A stretch of DNA of 64,000 nt from Gammaproteobacteria bacterium (GCA_016199745.1 JACQFZ010000071.1:124001-188000), one strand, 5' to 3'; shown: positions 44,543 to 61,008, counted from the stretch's first letter. A program made the numbers and translations. Notes: generated by a model from the letters alone, not told the origin.

Positions 44543-45526
44543 ATGAATTTTCTTCGCGCTACCGCTTTCTTGTGGGCGCTGCTCTCGGTCGCTCAGTCGG
44601 CGAATGCCAGCAGCCATATTACCGACGTCGATGAATGCAACACCCAGGGCCTTAAGGTGCAGACACTCGGTTCCGGTGGCGGCGACTTCGCTGACCATCG
44701 CGCCGCCAGTGGTTATCTCCTCTGGATCGACGGCAAGGCGCGCGTATTGATCGACACCGGCAGCGGCACCGCCATGCGCTTTGCCGAAAGCGGCGCACAT
44801 GCCACCGATCTCGATGTCATCCTGTTCACGCATCTACATGTCAATCACACGGCTGACTTGCCGATGCTAATCAACACCGCTATGAACGAGGCCCGCGAGC
44901 GCCCACTCACGCTCTACGGACCCACCGGTAATCGCTCTGCTCCTTCGACCGTCGCCTTCGTGCGCGCGTTACTCGACGGCACGCGCGGTGCCTATCGTCA
45001 TCTCGGCGGTGTCTTGAGCCCGCTGTCTAACGATGACTTCAAACTCGAAGTGCACGATGTGCGCGAGCACCCATCATCGGCAATGGGTACTCGCAACCGT
45101 CGCGACAACGGCGATCCCGTGTTACCGGTCCATTCCGGTAAAACTTTCCAAGCAGCAGCGACTACCGTGATTAACGGCGCCTACCCCGCCCTCGCCTGGC
45201 GTATCACCGTCGGTAACCACCAGATCGTCTTCAGCGGCGACAGTAACGGCGAAGGCGGCAACCTTGAGCGGTTAGCGCGGAACGCCGATTTACTCATCGC
45301 TCATCTTGCCGTCCGTGAAGACGCCTCGGCCGCTGATCGTGCGCGACGAATGTTGCCGTCTACGATCGGTCGCATTGCCGCGCAGGCTGGCGTTAAACGG
45401 TTGGTGCTCTCGCGCCGAACGCGGCAAACGTTGGGGAGCGAAGAAGCGACACTGGCGGCGGTTCGTACGCGTTATGTGGGGCCAGTGGGTTTTGCGGAGG
45501 ATTTGGGGTGTTTTGCGGTTTACTAG
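44543..45526 (+). CDS. Exported metallo-beta-lactamase-fold hydrolase with altered metal motif
   Basis: A 327-residue protein with a signal peptide (LRATAFLWALLSVAQSANA). The MBL-fold core includes LIDTGSGTAMRFAESG and FTHLHVNHTADLP. The latter is the HxHxDH motif with the Asp replaced by Asn. Later elements are FSGDSNGEGGNLERLA (Asp ligand) and LLIAHLAV. The substrate is unknown; arylsulfatase- or RNase Z-like members are the closest class by eye. The Asn change may favour one metal or reduce activity. Confidence 0.8.
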   Translation: MNFLRATAFLWALLSVAQSANASSHITDVDECNTQGLKVQTLGSGGGDFADHRAASGYLLWIDGKARVLIDTGSGTAMRFAESGAHATDLDVILFTHLHVNHTADLPMLINTAMNEARERPLTLYGPTGNRSAPSTVAFVRALLDGTRGAYRHLGGVLSPLSNDDFKLEVHDVREHPSSAMGTRNRRDNGDPVLPVHSGKTFQAAATTVINGAYPALAWRITVGNHQIVFSGDSNGEGGNLERLARNADLLIAHLAVREDASAADRARRMLPSTIGRIAAQAGVKRLVLSRRTRQTLGSEEATLAAVRTRYVGPVGFAEDLGCFAVY

Positions 45527-45527
45527 G

Positions 45528-45554
45528 TTGAATCGCCCCTTTGGGGCGATTCAA
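45528..45554. terminator. Bidirectional hairpin between MBL-fold and GGDEF/EAL genes
   Basis: TTGAATCGCCCC (45528-45539) and GGGGCGATTCAA (45543-45554) pair perfectly with a three-base loop. The element exactly fills the gap between two convergent stop codons. A T-tract is lacking, so it may act mainly as a 3' end stabiliser. Confidence 0.75.
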
Positions 45555-45555
45555 T

Positions 45556-48132
45556 CTAACGAGCCAGCACCGAAGAAACCACCCGCGGCCCAATGTCCGC
45601 CCGCGGTGAGGCGATGTAATAACCTTGCGCAAAGTCGACGCCGACGGTTTGCAGCATGCCGAGGATATCGCGACTCTCGACGAATTCGGCGACGGTACGC
45701 TTGCCGAACGAATGGGCGATGTCGTTGATCGAGCCGACGATGGCGCGATCGATGGGGTCGCTATGCATGCCTTGCACGAACTGGCCGTCGATCTTGATGA
45801 AATCCACCGGCAAGTGTTTCAAGTGATAGAACGAGCTAAAGCCGCTGCCGAAATCATCGAGCGCGAAACGGCAGCCGATGTCGCGTAGCTCGTTAATCAG
45901 ACGCTTGGCGGCTTCGATATTGGCAATGGCGCTGGTCTCGGTGATTTCGAAGATGAGGTAGCGCGAATCGATCGGATGTCGATCGAGCAATTGCTTCAGC
46001 AACGGCACCAGTTGCGCGGCGTCCATCGTCTGACCGGACAAATTAATGGTGAACGTCGCCGCGCGACCGCGCGCATGTAATGCAGTCAGCTGGCGGACGG
46101 CATTCGTTAGAATCCAGGCGTCGATTTGCGGCATCAGACCGAAGCGTTCGGCAGTCGGTAAAAATGCGCCGGGTGAAATCAACGCGCCGCCGTGGTCCAG
46201 CAGGCGCACCAGCACCTCGTAATGGCCGGCGGCGCGTAGGGCGACCGCTTCAAGCTGATCCCACAAACGCCCCTGCTCCACCGGCATTGCGCCGGCACCT
46301 ACCGCGTCCACCGCCACAATCGGTTGGTACATCAACTGAAAGCGATCGCTCTTCAACGCGTCTTGCAAGCGCGCTGACCAGCCGAGTTCGAGACCCATCG
46401 AACCCCGCTCGTCGTCGCACGAACGATAGACATGCGTCTGATTGCGGCCGCGACTCTTGGCGATGTGGCAGGCAATGTCGGCGTTGGCCAAGACTTCACC
46501 CGGCGACAACGCGTTACGGTCGATCAGCGCGACGCCGATGCTGCCGTTGACGTTGTAGCTTTTGGAATTGTAAACAAAACTAAATTCTTCCAGGATCTCG
46601 CGAAAACCGTCGGCCGCAGTACGCACGCTTTCTTCGCTGACGTTGCGCAGAATGATCGCGAACTCGTCACCACCGAGACGCGCCAAGGTGTCGGAGTCGC
46701 GCAGACGCGATTTCAAGCGCGCGCTGATTTCACAAAGCAAACGATCGCCGGCGGCGTGGCCGGCGGTATCGTTGATGTATTTGAAACGATCGAGATCGAT
46801 ATACAGTAACGCCGTGAGCTCGCGGCTGCGCTTCAAGCGCGACACTTCGGCCTCGAGTGCGCGTTCGAAAAAGTTGCGGTTGTAGAGATGCGTCAACGTG
46901 TCGTGATTCGCTTGCCACACGAGCTCGCGCTCGAGCTGCTTGCGTTCCGACACGTCGCGGAATGCAACCACCGATCCTTCCAGCCGACCTTCGACCCGCA
47001 GCGGATAGACCGTGCATTCGACCGGCACAGCATCGCCCGCGCGATTCCAAAATACAGTTTCCCACTCGCGCAACTCATCGCCGGAGACATAGGCCTGCTG
47101 CAAGAAACAGGTATCGGCCGGATTTGCGCGGCCATCTTCTGTCGCATAGTGGAACAACTTGTGCGCTAAGCGGCCAATGATGCTGTTTATGTCACTCAAG
47201 CCTAAGATCGCGCTGGCCGCGGGATTGATGAAGGTAACCTGACCGGCGCGGTTGACGCCGTATACACCGTCGCCGACCGAAGCGAGGATGCCGGCCAAGC
47301 GCTGGCGTTCGGCATCGATCGACTTCTTGGCGCGAATCGCTCGGCTCATGGCGGCGAGCCGCGTCAGGAACAACTCGTCCGACTCGACTTTGAACATGCA
47401 TTCAATCGCACCGGCGTCGAGCGAATCGCGGATCACTTGATCGAGATAACTGCCGGTGAGGATGGCGGTGGTGATGCCGACGGTGCGCGGGTCGTGGCGC
47501 AACTGTCGGCATAGCACGTCGCCGTTGCCGCCGGGCATGTGATAATCGACGATGGCAATATCGAACGACCGCGCGAGCGCGAGCTCCATCGCGTCGGTAA
47601 TGTTGGTTGCCACTTCAACCATATAGCCATGCCGTACGAGCAACCGCTGGTAGGCCGTGCGCACGGTGCGGGCATCGTCAACGAACAGCACGCGGATATC
47701 GTCGACTGCGTCACTGACGGCAACCGGCGATGGATTCGGTGTCAGCAGCCGCTCCAGCGTCGTCAGGCAGCCGCTGTAATCGTCCCACAGCAACATCGCC
47801 GAGCCCGGTCGGCGCGCGACCCAATCGAAGGTCTCGGTGGTCGCAGCGTGGGTCAGCAGAATAACGGCGGTGGCTAAATGTTGCGGCTGGCGCAGGGCCG
47901 CCAGCAGCTCGTCCGAGGCAGTCGTAAGCTGCGACGGGTAACCAATTAATGCGGCTATCGGTGGTGCGCCGCTCTTGGGTTCTTTCAGTTCGGCAAGGCC
48001 AGCTTCGTAAGAAGTCACCACGAAAAATGGATACTTCGCCTCATTCCCGAGTCGCTGCAAGGCGTGACGCAGCGTGGCGGATGGCTCCACCACCAGCACC
48101 CAGCCGGTTGCGTTCGTACTGACCCCCTTCAC
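45556..48132 (-). CDS. Cyclic-di-GMP signalling protein: REC-REC-PAS-GGDEF-EAL
   Basis: An 858-residue cytoplasmic protein starting at GTG 48132. The first receiver-like domain (WVLVVEPSATLRHALQRL) lacks the phosphorylation pocket. The second (RVLFVDDARTVR, IAIVDYHMPGGNGD) is intact but ends without a clear KP motif. A PAS domain with PAC (VFWNRAGDAVPVECTVYPLR) follows, then GGDEF with intact LGGDEFA, and EAL with EVL in place of EAL (YEVLVRLLD) but intact FEITET, DDFGSGFSSF and FIKIDGQFV. It is probably bifunctional or a phosphodiesterase controlled by phosphorylation. The partner kinases may be the hybrids further downstream. Confidence 0.9.
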   Translation of the reverse strand: MKGVSTNATGWVLVVEPSATLRHALQRLGNEAKYPFFVVTSYEAGLAELKEPKSGAPPIAALIGYPSQLTTASDELLAALRQPQHLATAVILLTHAATTETFDWVARRPGSAMLLWDDYSGCLTTLERLLTPNPSPVAVSDAVDDIRVLFVDDARTVRTAYQRLLVRHGYMVEVATNITDAMELALARSFDIAIVDYHMPGGNGDVLCRQLRHDPRTVGITTAILTGSYLDQVIRDSLDAGAIECMFKVESDELFLTRLAAMSRAIRAKKSIDAERQRLAGILASVGDGVYGVNRAGQVTFINPAASAILGLSDINSIIGRLAHKLFHYATEDGRANPADTCFLQQAYVSGDELREWETVFWNRAGDAVPVECTVYPLRVEGRLEGSVVAFRDVSERKQLERELVWQANHDTLTHLYNRNFFERALEAEVSRLKRSRELTALLYIDLDRFKYINDTAGHAAGDRLLCEISARLKSRLRDSDTLARLGGDEFAIILRNVSEESVRTAADGFREILEEFSFVYNSKSYNVNGSIGVALIDRNALSPGEVLANADIACHIAKSRGRNQTHVYRSCDDERGSMGLELGWSARLQDALKSDRFQLMYQPIVAVDAVGAGAMPVEQGRLWDQLEAVALRAAGHYEVLVRLLDHGGALISPGAFLPTAERFGLMPQIDAWILTNAVRQLTALHARGRAATFTINLSGQTMDAAQLVPLLKQLLDRHPIDSRYLIFEITETSAIANIEAAKRLINELRDIGCRFALDDFGSGFSSFYHLKHLPVDFIKIDGQFVQGMHSDPIDRAIVGSINDIAHSFGKRTVAEFVESRDILGMLQTVGVDFAQGYYIASPRADIGPRVVSSVLAR

Positions 48133-48223
48133 CTATCCCCCTTGGCAGGCGATACTCCCTACTTCAAGAGCATTTTGCATGCCATTCCCCCTCCCTCCCC
48201 CCGGGGAAACTAGGCGACCGCCA

Positions 48224-49042
48224 TCAGGAAAGGCGCCATTGCAGCTTCATGTGGTGCAGAATAGTTGTGGCGATTTCCTCGACAGACATCGTAGTTGTCG
48301 ACAAATAGGGGATATTTTCGGCTCTAAACAGGGCTTCCGCCTGCGCCACCTCGTATTGGCATTGGCGTAACGAGGAGTACACGCCCTCGGCTTTACGCTC
48401 GCGGCGGATCTGTTGCAGCCGCTCGGCATCGATCGTTAAGCCATACAACTGCCGTCGATGCGGCACGAGCGAGGTTGGTAGGCGTTGGTCTTCGAGGTCT
48501 TCCGGGGTCAGCGGGTAATTAGCGGCGTACACCCCGAAAGTCAGTGCTAAATAGAGGCAAGACGGGGTTTTACCCGAGCGCGATACACCGACGATGATGA
48601 CGTCGGCGTTTCTATAATCCTGCGTGTGCAGGCCGTCGTCTGTGGTAAGTGCGTAGTTCACCGCGTCCATGCGCAAGTTATATTTCGACTGGTCGACCGC
48701 TTCGCGCGCGCGGCCGATGGTATGTGACGATTTCTGGCCGAGGGCAGCCTCGAGCGGAGATATAAAGGTATCGACCAGATCGAACAGGATGCAATCTGGC
48801 GCCGTCACCGCCCGCCGCATCTCGTCGTCGATCATGGTGCTGAACACGATCGGCAGTACGCCGGTCTCGACCGCGGCGCGATGAATTTCGTCGCAAACGA
48901 CTTGCGCCTTGTCGAGCGAATCGATGAAACGATGGGTATATTTTTTAAATTTGATGCCGTTGAACTGCGCGAGCAGACTCAACCCGAGCGTTTCGGCCGC
49001 AATGCCTGTACGGTCAGAGACGAAAAAGACGGCGCGTTCCAT
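48224..49042 (-). CDS. ppsR: PEP synthase regulatory kinase/pyrophosphorylase PpsR
   Basis: A 272-residue DUF299 protein that inactivates PpsA by ADP-dependent phosphorylation and restores it by Pi-dependent dephosphorylation. Marks are FVSDRTGIAAETLG at the N-terminus and the P-loop GVSRSGKTPSCLYLA. It diverges from ppsA with only 36 bp between start codons, the standard arrangement, so the promoters must overlap. Confidence 0.96.
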   Translation of the reverse strand: MERAVFFVSDRTGIAAETLGLSLLAQFNGIKFKKYTHRFIDSLDKAQVVCDEIHRAAVETGVLPIVFSTMIDDEMRRAVTAPDCILFDLVDTFISPLEAALGQKSSHTIGRAREAVDQSKYNLRMDAVNYALTTDDGLHTQDYRNADVIIVGVSRSGKTPSCLYLALTFGVYAANYPLTPEDLEDQRLPTSLVPHRRQLYGLTIDAERLQQIRRERKAEGVYSSLRQCQYEVAQAEALFRAENIPYLSTTTMSVEEIATTILHHMKLQWRLS

Positions 49043-49078
49043 AAGTCGGTAATTATGTCAGGCGGAGGTAAATAAGTA

Positions 49079-51430
49079 ATGCGTGAATGGGTCGTAGATT
49101 TTGCAACATTGGGCATGGGCGATGTAGCGCGCGTCGGCGGCAAAAACGCCTCGCTCGGCGAAATGATCCACCATCTAACGTCGCTCGGCGTACGCGTACC
49201 CGGCGGCTTCGCCACGACCGCCGACGCGTTCCGCGCCTTTATCGATCAGAACCGGCTAACCCAGCGCATCAGCGAACGCTTGAAAACGCTCAACGTCGAC
49301 GACCTGCCGGCATTGACTGCCGCCGGCCGCGAGATCCGCGATTGGGTGTTGGCGGCGACACTGCCGAAACAATTGGAACAAGCGCTCGCCGACGGTTATC
49401 GGCAAATGGGCGACAACGCTTCGGTGGCCGTGCGCTCCTCGGCAACTGCTGAAGATTTGCCGGAAGCGTCGTTTGCCGGCCAACAAGAAACCTACCTCAA
49501 CGTCAAAGGCCTGCCGAACGTGCTGTTGGCCGTCAAACAAGTGTTCGCGTCGTTGTTCAACGACCGGGCGATTTCTTATCGCGTGCACCAAGGCTTCGAG
49601 CACGACTTGGTGGCGCTGTCCGCCGGCATTCAACGCATGTGCCGCAGCGACCTCGGCGCCAGCGGCGTGATGTTCACGCTCGACACCGAGTCCGGCTTCC
49701 GCGACGTCGTATTCGTCACCGCTTCTTATGGTCTCGGCGAAACGGTCGTTCAAGGCGCGGTGAATCCCGATGAATTTTACGTTCACAAACCGACGCTGGC
49801 GGCGGCGCGCCACGCCATCCTGAAACGCACGCGCGGCAGCAAAGCCATCAAAATGATTTATGGCGCCGCCGGCGGCAAAGCCGTGGAAACGGTGCCGGTA
49901 CCGGTCAATGAGCAACGGCAATTCTGCTTAACCGATGGCGAAGTCGAAGACTTGGCGCGGCAAGCGCTCATTATCGAGAAGCACTACCGCCGGCCGATGG
50001 ACATCGAATGGGGCAAGGACGGCACTGACGGCAAGTTGTACATCCTGCAAGCGCGTCCGGAGACAGTGAAGAGCCGCGCCGGCAACGATATGCTGCAGCG
50101 CTTCCATATGAAGCAACGCGGCGAAATCTTGGCCACCGGCCGCTCGATCGGCGCCCGCATCGGCGCCGGCCGGGCGCGCGTCATCGAGCACACCTCCGAG
50201 CTCGACAAGGTGCAGCCCGGCGACGTACTGATCACCGACATGACCGATCCCGATTGGGAACCGGTGATGAAACGGGCCGCCGCCATCGTTACCAATCGCG
50301 GCGGTCGCACCTGCCACGCAGCGATCATCGCCCGTGAGCTCGGCATTCCGGCAATCGTCGGCTGCGGCGATGCCACCGACAAAATTCCGGACGGCAAACC
50401 GGTGACGGTCTCGTGCGCCGAAGGCGAAACCGGCTTCATCTACAACGGCAAGCTCGACTTCGAAATACGCGAAGTCAGTCTGGAAAAAATGCCGCCGATT
50501 CCGGTGAAGATCATGATGAACGTCGGCAACCCGGAACGCGCGTTCGACTTTCAGTGGCTACCGAACGCCGGCATCGGCCTCGCTCGACTCGAGTTCATTA
50601 TCAATCGCATGATCGGCATTCATCCGAAGGCGTTGCTGCAACTCGCCGATCAACCGGCCGACGTCAAACGTAAAATCGACGAACGCATCGCCGGCTATGG
50701 CGACCCGGTGCGCTTCTACGTGGAAAAGTTGGCCGAGGGTATCGCGACACTGGCGGCAGCATTCCATCCGAAGCCGGTGATCGTGCGTCTGTCCGACTTC
50801 AAGTCGAACGAATATGCCAACATGATCGGCGGCGAGCGCTACGAGCCGAAGGAAGAAAATCCGATGCTCGGCTTTCGCGGCGCCGCGCGTTACGTTGCCA
50901 ACACCTTCCGCGACTGCTTCGATCTCGAATGCCGAGCGCTGCGCAAAGTGCGCGACGACATGGGCCTGACCAACGTCGAGATCATGGTGCCGTTCGTGCG
51001 CACCGTACCGCAGGCGCGCGAAGTGGTCGAAATATTGGCGGAAAATGGCTTAAAACGTGGGGTCAACGGCCTGCGTCTCATCATGATGTGCGAGCTGCCG
51101 TCGAATGCATTATTGGCCGAGCAATTCCTGGAACACTTCGACGGCTTCTCGATCGGCTCGAACGATTTAACGCAATTGACGCTTGGCCTCGACCGCGATT
51201 CCGGTTTGATCGCATCGCTGTTCGATGAACGCGATCCCGCGGTGAAAGCATTACTGCACATGGCTATCCAAGCATGTCGCAAGGCCGGCAAATACGTCGG
51301 CATCTGCGGCCAAGGACCGTCGGATCATCCAGACTTGGCGCAGTGGCTGGTACAGGAAGGGATCAGCAGCGTGTCGCTCAACCCGGATACCGTGGTCAAG
51401 ACTTGGTTGTATATCGCCGGTCAACGGTAA
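49079..51430 (+). CDS. ppsA: Phosphoenolpyruvate synthase
   Basis: A 783-residue enzyme converting pyruvate, ATP and water to PEP, AMP and Pi for gluconeogenesis. The ATP-grasp N-domain ([35 protein letters not shown]) is followed by the swivelling domain with catalytic His in [15 protein letters not shown] and the PEP-binding barrel ([28 protein letters not shown]). Activity is controlled by the adjacent PpsR, which modifies the Thr next to the catalytic His (RTCH). Confidence 0.97.
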   Translation: MREWVVDFATLGMGDVARVGGKNASLGEMIHHLTSLGVRVPGGFATTADAFRAFIDQNRLTQRISERLKTLNVDDLPALTAAGREIRDWVLAATLPKQLEQALADGYRQMGDNASVAVRSSATAEDLPEASFAGQQETYLNVKGLPNVLLAVKQVFASLFNDRAISYRVHQGFEHDLVALSAGIQRMCRSDLGASGVMFTLDTESGFRDVVFVTASYGLGETVVQGAVNPDEFYVHKPTLAAARHAILKRTRGSKAIKMIYGAAGGKAVETVPVPVNEQRQFCLTDGEVEDLARQALIIEKHYRRPMDIEWGKDGTDGKLYILQARPETVKSRAGNDMLQRFHMKQRGEILATGRSIGARIGAGRARVIEHTSELDKVQPGDVLITDMTDPDWEPVMKRAAAIVTNRGGRTCHAAIIARELGIPAIVGCGDATDKIPDGKPVTVSCAEGETGFIYNGKLDFEIREVSLEKMPPIPVKIMMNVGNPERAFDFQWLPNAGIGLARLEFIINRMIGIHPKALLQLADQPADVKRKIDERIAGYGDPVRFYVEKLAEGIATLAAAFHPKPVIVRLSDFKSNEYANMIGGERYEPKEENPMLGFRGAARYVANTFRDCFDLECRALRKVRDDMGLTNVEIMVPFVRTVPQAREVVEILAENGLKRGVNGLRLIMMCELPSNALLAEQFLEHFDGFSIGSNDLTQLTLGLDRDSGLIASLFDERDPAVKALLHMAIQACRKAGKYVGICGQGPSDHPDLAQWLVQEGISSVSLNPDTVVKTWLYIAGQR

Positions 51431-51436
51431 CCCAAC

Positions 51437-51470
51437 GTCGGGTGCACGCTGTGTACCGTGTGCACCCGAC
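51437..51470. repeat. GTGCAC hairpin repeat after ppsA
   Basis: GTCGGGTGCAC (51437-51447) and GTGCACCCGAC (51460-51470) pair perfectly around a 12-base loop, six bases after the ppsA stop. The core GGGTGCAC/GTGCACCC is shared with a hairpin inside the composite repeat near 39745. It probably defines the ppsA 3' end. Confidence 0.75.
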
Positions 51471-51582
51471 TACGCGACATTCACCGCCTTTCTACATTCC
51501 ATCGCATTGCAAAAAAATCCTTTCATAGAATTTTCGAGCATTACTCCGACGAACGTAAGTAACTAGTCTCATTAATGGTTTA

Positions 51583-51613
51583 ATCGATAGTGACGTTTTA
51601 CGTCACTATCGAT
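51583..51613. promoter_or_regulatory. Thirteen-base inverted repeat upstream of the SirB1-family gene
   Basis: ATCGATAGTGACG (51583-51595) and CGTCACTATCGAT (51601-51613) are perfect inverted repeats with a TTTTA spacer. A further AGTGACA half-copy follows at about 51618. It lies about 30 bp before a candidate -10 box TATAGT (51645-51650), where an operator would be expected. It could equally be an RNA hairpin. Confidence 0.55.
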
Positions 51614-51658
51614 CAACAGTGACAGTTGCGCGAAGCGGCTTTGCTATAGTTAGTTTTA

Positions 51659-52510
51659 ATGATGACGCAGCCACACTCCTCGATCGAACGCCTCAAGGCG
51701 GTGTTGCAACGACCAGAGGAAGACATGAACCTGGCCGAGGCAGCGCTGCTCGTTGCGAGCGACGAGTATCCCAACCTCGATATCGACACCTACCTGCAAC
51801 GGCTCGATGAGCTGGCGGCGACCATACGTGCGCGCCTGCCGGAACCGGCCGGCTTCGAGGAAACGCTGGTGGCGCTCAACGATTTCCTATTCGAAGAGCA
51901 AGGCTTCACCGGCAATACCGACGATTACTACGACCCACGCAACAGCTTCTTGAACGAGGTGCTCGACCGTAAGCTCGGCATCCCGATCACCCTGTCGATC
52001 CTTTATATAGAAATCGGCAGCCGCCTCGGGCTGACCCTCGAAGGCGTCTCGTTCCCTGGGCATTTCTTAGTCAAATCGGCCACCACCGAAGGCGATATCG
52101 TGCTCGATCCGTTTTCCGGCGGAATGGCGTTGAGCGAAGAAGACCTTCTCGAGCGCCTGCGCCAACGCTTCGGCGATGCCAATGCGCCGCAAGCACCGCT
52201 GGCACCGCTGCTGCAAACCGCCGGCAAGAAAGAAATTCTGCTGCGCATGTTGCGTAACCTGAAGGCGATCTACCTGCACAACGAAGACCACACCAAAGGC
52301 TTGATGGTAATCGACCGCATACTGCTGATCCGGCCGGATTTGGCGGAAGAGCTGCTTGAGCGCGGCCAGTTGTACGAGAAGCTCGAATGCTTCCGGCCGG
52401 CGCTCGATGACCTGCGGCGTTACTTGATATTGAACCCGACGACGCCTGATGCCGGCGACCTGCGGCTGCGCATTATCGATCTCGAACGCATGGCATCGCG
52501 TATTAACTGA
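51659..52510 (+). CDS. SirB1-family transglutaminase-like/TPR protein
   Basis: A 283-residue protein. The transglutaminase-like SirB1 domain includes NSFLNEVLDRKLGIPITLSI, SRLGLTLEGVSFPGHFLVK and DIVLDPFSGG. The usual catalytic Cys is replaced, as is normal in this family, so it is unlikely to be an active transglutaminase. A C-terminal TPR pair follows (LRNLKAIYLHNEDHTKGLMV, ERGQLYEKLECFRPALDDLR). Cell role is unknown. Starts at 51659 and 51662 are equally possible. The candidate -10 box leaves little or no leader. Confidence 0.88.
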   Translation: MMTQPHSSIERLKAVLQRPEEDMNLAEAALLVASDEYPNLDIDTYLQRLDELAATIRARLPEPAGFEETLVALNDFLFEEQGFTGNTDDYYDPRNSFLNEVLDRKLGIPITLSILYIEIGSRLGLTLEGVSFPGHFLVKSATTEGDIVLDPFSGGMALSEEDLLERLRQRFGDANAPQAPLAPLLQTAGKKEILLRMLRNLKAIYLHNEDHTKGLMVIDRILLIRPDLAEELLERGQLYEKLECFRPALDDLRRYLILNPTTPDAGDLRLRIIDLERMASRIN

Positions 52511-52535
52511 CTTTTACTTCAATAAGGAAACCACC

Positions 52536-52844
52536 ATGTCGGAAAAAACCCCGGCGACGACTGCGGGTAACGACAGCGCCTGGCTCCTCTACATTCTTGA
52601 GTGCAGCGATGGCTCGTTGTATACCGGTATCACCAACGATATTGAACGGCGTGTGCGTGAGCACAACGAAGGCACCGGTGCGCGCTACACACGCAGTCGA
52701 CGACCGGTGAAATTGCGTTATCAAGAGCCGTGCGAAAGCCGCTCGGCGGCACTGATCCGCGAATGCGCTATACGTTTAATGTCGCCGAAAGAAAAGCGCG
52801 CGCTGATTGCCCGCTACGTACAAGCAAACACCGGCAGCACCTGA
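52536..52844 (+). CDS. GIY-YIG nuclease-fold protein, UPF0213 (YhbQ) type
   Basis: A 102-residue protein with the GIY-YIG signature as LLYILECSDGSLYTGITND, the following Arg in IERRVREHNEG, and Glu in LIRECAIRLMSPKEKRALI. Members are small single-domain proteins with proposed DNA repair or nuclease roles. AAGGAAA precedes the ATG at 52536, 25 bases after the SirB1 gene, so they are probably cotranscribed. Confidence 0.88.
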   Translation: MSEKTPATTAGNDSAWLLYILECSDGSLYTGITNDIERRVREHNEGTGARYTRSRRPVKLRYQEPCESRSAALIRECAIRLMSPKEKRALIARYVQANTGST

Positions 52845-52992
52845 GTCGCGCGGATAAATCCCGCGCGTAGAGTGTTAGTTATTGCTGCTGTCTCATCCTC
52901 GCAGCACGCGCGGAATATTGATAGAGTGCCCTCCGTTGTGCGCGGCAACCGTCGGCGCCGACAAAACGGAACGCGACGTTGCGAACTACGCA

Positions 52993-54585
52993 ATGAGTGA
53001 CCGCCTCATAGAAGTGAATACACCAGACTCCACGCTGAGCACGTCCCCGCCCGCCCGCGACACCAAACAGTCGCTGTCGGTCGATGAAACGCGTGCACAC
53101 ACCGGTGCCGCCGATTTGCGCTCAATCATGGAAGCTATGCCGGCCGCCGTCATCATTGCCGACGATGTCGATTGCCGGCAGCTACGCGCTAACGCCGCCG
53201 GCGAAGAATTACTGCAAGCATTAGCGCAGACCGTCGCCGGCGATGAACACGATTTCCTGCCGAGCGAATTACTGCACTTGCAGCGCGCCGCCGCTGGCGA
53301 CGAAATTCGCAATTGGGAAATCCAAGTGAAGATGGGTGAACAGATTCGCTACTTCCTTGGTAATACCTTACCGCAGCGCAGCGAGCGTGGTGCAACCTGC
53401 GGCGCCGTTGCTGCGCTCGTCGATATCACCGACCGTATCCGTGCTGAACACGCGCTCAAAGAAGCCGACCGTCGCAAAGACAAACTCCTCAGCATCGTCG
53501 CCCATGAGTTGCGCAATCCAATTACGCCGATCAAGACCGCGCTCGACATCATTCAGCACAGCCTCAACGATCTCGGCCGACGCGAGTGGGCGCTGCAAGT
53601 CATCGACCGGCAACTGTTGCAGCTGACGCGCATCGTCGACGACCTGCTAGAGCTGAGCCGCATCGTTAACGGCAAGATCGCGTTGAAGCGCGAGATGACG
53701 AGCCTGCGCACTGTTGTGTCGCAAGCGATCGAAACCGTACGGCCGCTGATCAGCGCCAACCGCCACGGCTTGCGTGTCGACTTGCCGTTAACCGAAGTTC
53801 GACTGTACGTCGATCCGGTGCGACTGGGACGTGCCATCGCCAACTTGCTGGCGAACGCTGCCAAATTCACCGCGCCCGGCGGCACCCTCGCCGTGGTTGG
53901 CCTGTTCAAGGAAGATACCGTCGAGATTCGCGTCGAAGACAACGGCCAGGGCATCGATCAGGAAGTGTTGCCACGCGTGTTCGACCTATTCGCCCACAGC
54001 GGCAGCGAGATGGCCGACAATCAGGGCGGGCTCGGTATCGGCCTTGCGATCGTCCGCCGCATCGTCGATCTGCACGGCGGCACTATCAGCGCCCATAGCG
54101 ACGGTCGCGATCGCGGTAGCAAGTTCTTTATCCGCTTGCCGGTCGCTACTGCCGAACCGACCCAGCAGAAGAACCAACCCGACAGAGCTTGGCACGCGCC
54201 GCTGGAAGCACGGCGCGTACTCATCGTCGACGACAACCGCGATCTCACCGATAGCATGGCTGAGTTATTGCGCTTGAGCGGCCATGAAGTCGGCCGGCAC
54301 TACGAAGGTGACGGCGTGATCGAAAAGGCGTTGGCGTTCAAGGCGAACGTACTGCTCATCGACTTAGGCCTACCCGGCAAGACCGGTTTCGAAATCGCCC
54401 GGCTCGTGCGCCAGCACCCAGATCTGAAAAAAGTGCCCCTCATCGCCATCAGCGGCTACGGCCAACCGGAAGACATCGAACGCAGCCGTAATGCCGGCTT
54501 CGATTCGCATCTGTTGAAACCGGTCGATGCTCAACTGCTGATCCAGTTAATCGGTGCTACTACGCCCGTCGTCGGCGCGCGCTAG
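52993..54585 (+). CDS. Hybrid histidine kinase (PAS-like-HisKA-HATPase-REC), first of three
   Basis: From ATG 52993 about 530 residues; an in-frame extension to 52882 has no better start. No membrane helices. A degenerate PAS-like sensor (SIMEAMPAAVIIADDVDCRQ) is followed by HisKA with His in SIVAHELRNPITPIKTALDI, then ATPase motifs LLANAAKFTAPGG, EDNGQGID and GGLGIGLAIVRRIVDLHGG. A C-terminal receiver is VLIVDDNRDLTDSM with phospho-acceptor in LLIDLGLPGKTGFE and KP in HLLKPVD. Its domain string matches the back half of the third kinase, so they are probably paralogues. Confidence 0.88.
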   Translation: MSDRLIEVNTPDSTLSTSPPARDTKQSLSVDETRAHTGAADLRSIMEAMPAAVIIADDVDCRQLRANAAGEELLQALAQTVAGDEHDFLPSELLHLQRAAAGDEIRNWEIQVKMGEQIRYFLGNTLPQRSERGATCGAVAALVDITDRIRAEHALKEADRRKDKLLSIVAHELRNPITPIKTALDIIQHSLNDLGRREWALQVIDRQLLQLTRIVDDLLELSRIVNGKIALKREMTSLRTVVSQAIETVRPLISANRHGLRVDLPLTEVRLYVDPVRLGRAIANLLANAAKFTAPGGTLAVVGLFKEDTVEIRVEDNGQGIDQEVLPRVFDLFAHSGSEMADNQGGLGIGLAIVRRIVDLHGGTISAHSDGRDRGSKFFIRLPVATAEPTQQKNQPDRAWHAPLEARRVLIVDDNRDLTDSMAELLRLSGHEVGRHYEGDGVIEKALAFKANVLLIDLGLPGKTGFEIARLVRQHPDLKKVPLIAISGYGQPEDIERSRNAGFDSHLLKPVDAQLLIQLIGATTPVVGAR

Positions 54586-54701
54586 CGCACCAGCTACATT
54601 AGGCACATATATAGCGAGGTATTTGATTCGCACGTTGTGGTTACCCCACTCGCGGGTTAACTTTAGCTATGCCCCCTCAACCTCCAGAGGAAGGATCTTC
54701 T

Positions 54702-60980
<6,279 letters not shown>

Positions 60981-61008
60981 GGATGATCGTGCGGCAAAAC
61001 CCTGCGTT

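Noticed and set aside
44543-45526. Beta-lactamase resistance gene
   Set aside because: Only the fold is shared; the metal motif is altered and subclass-specific residues are not seen.
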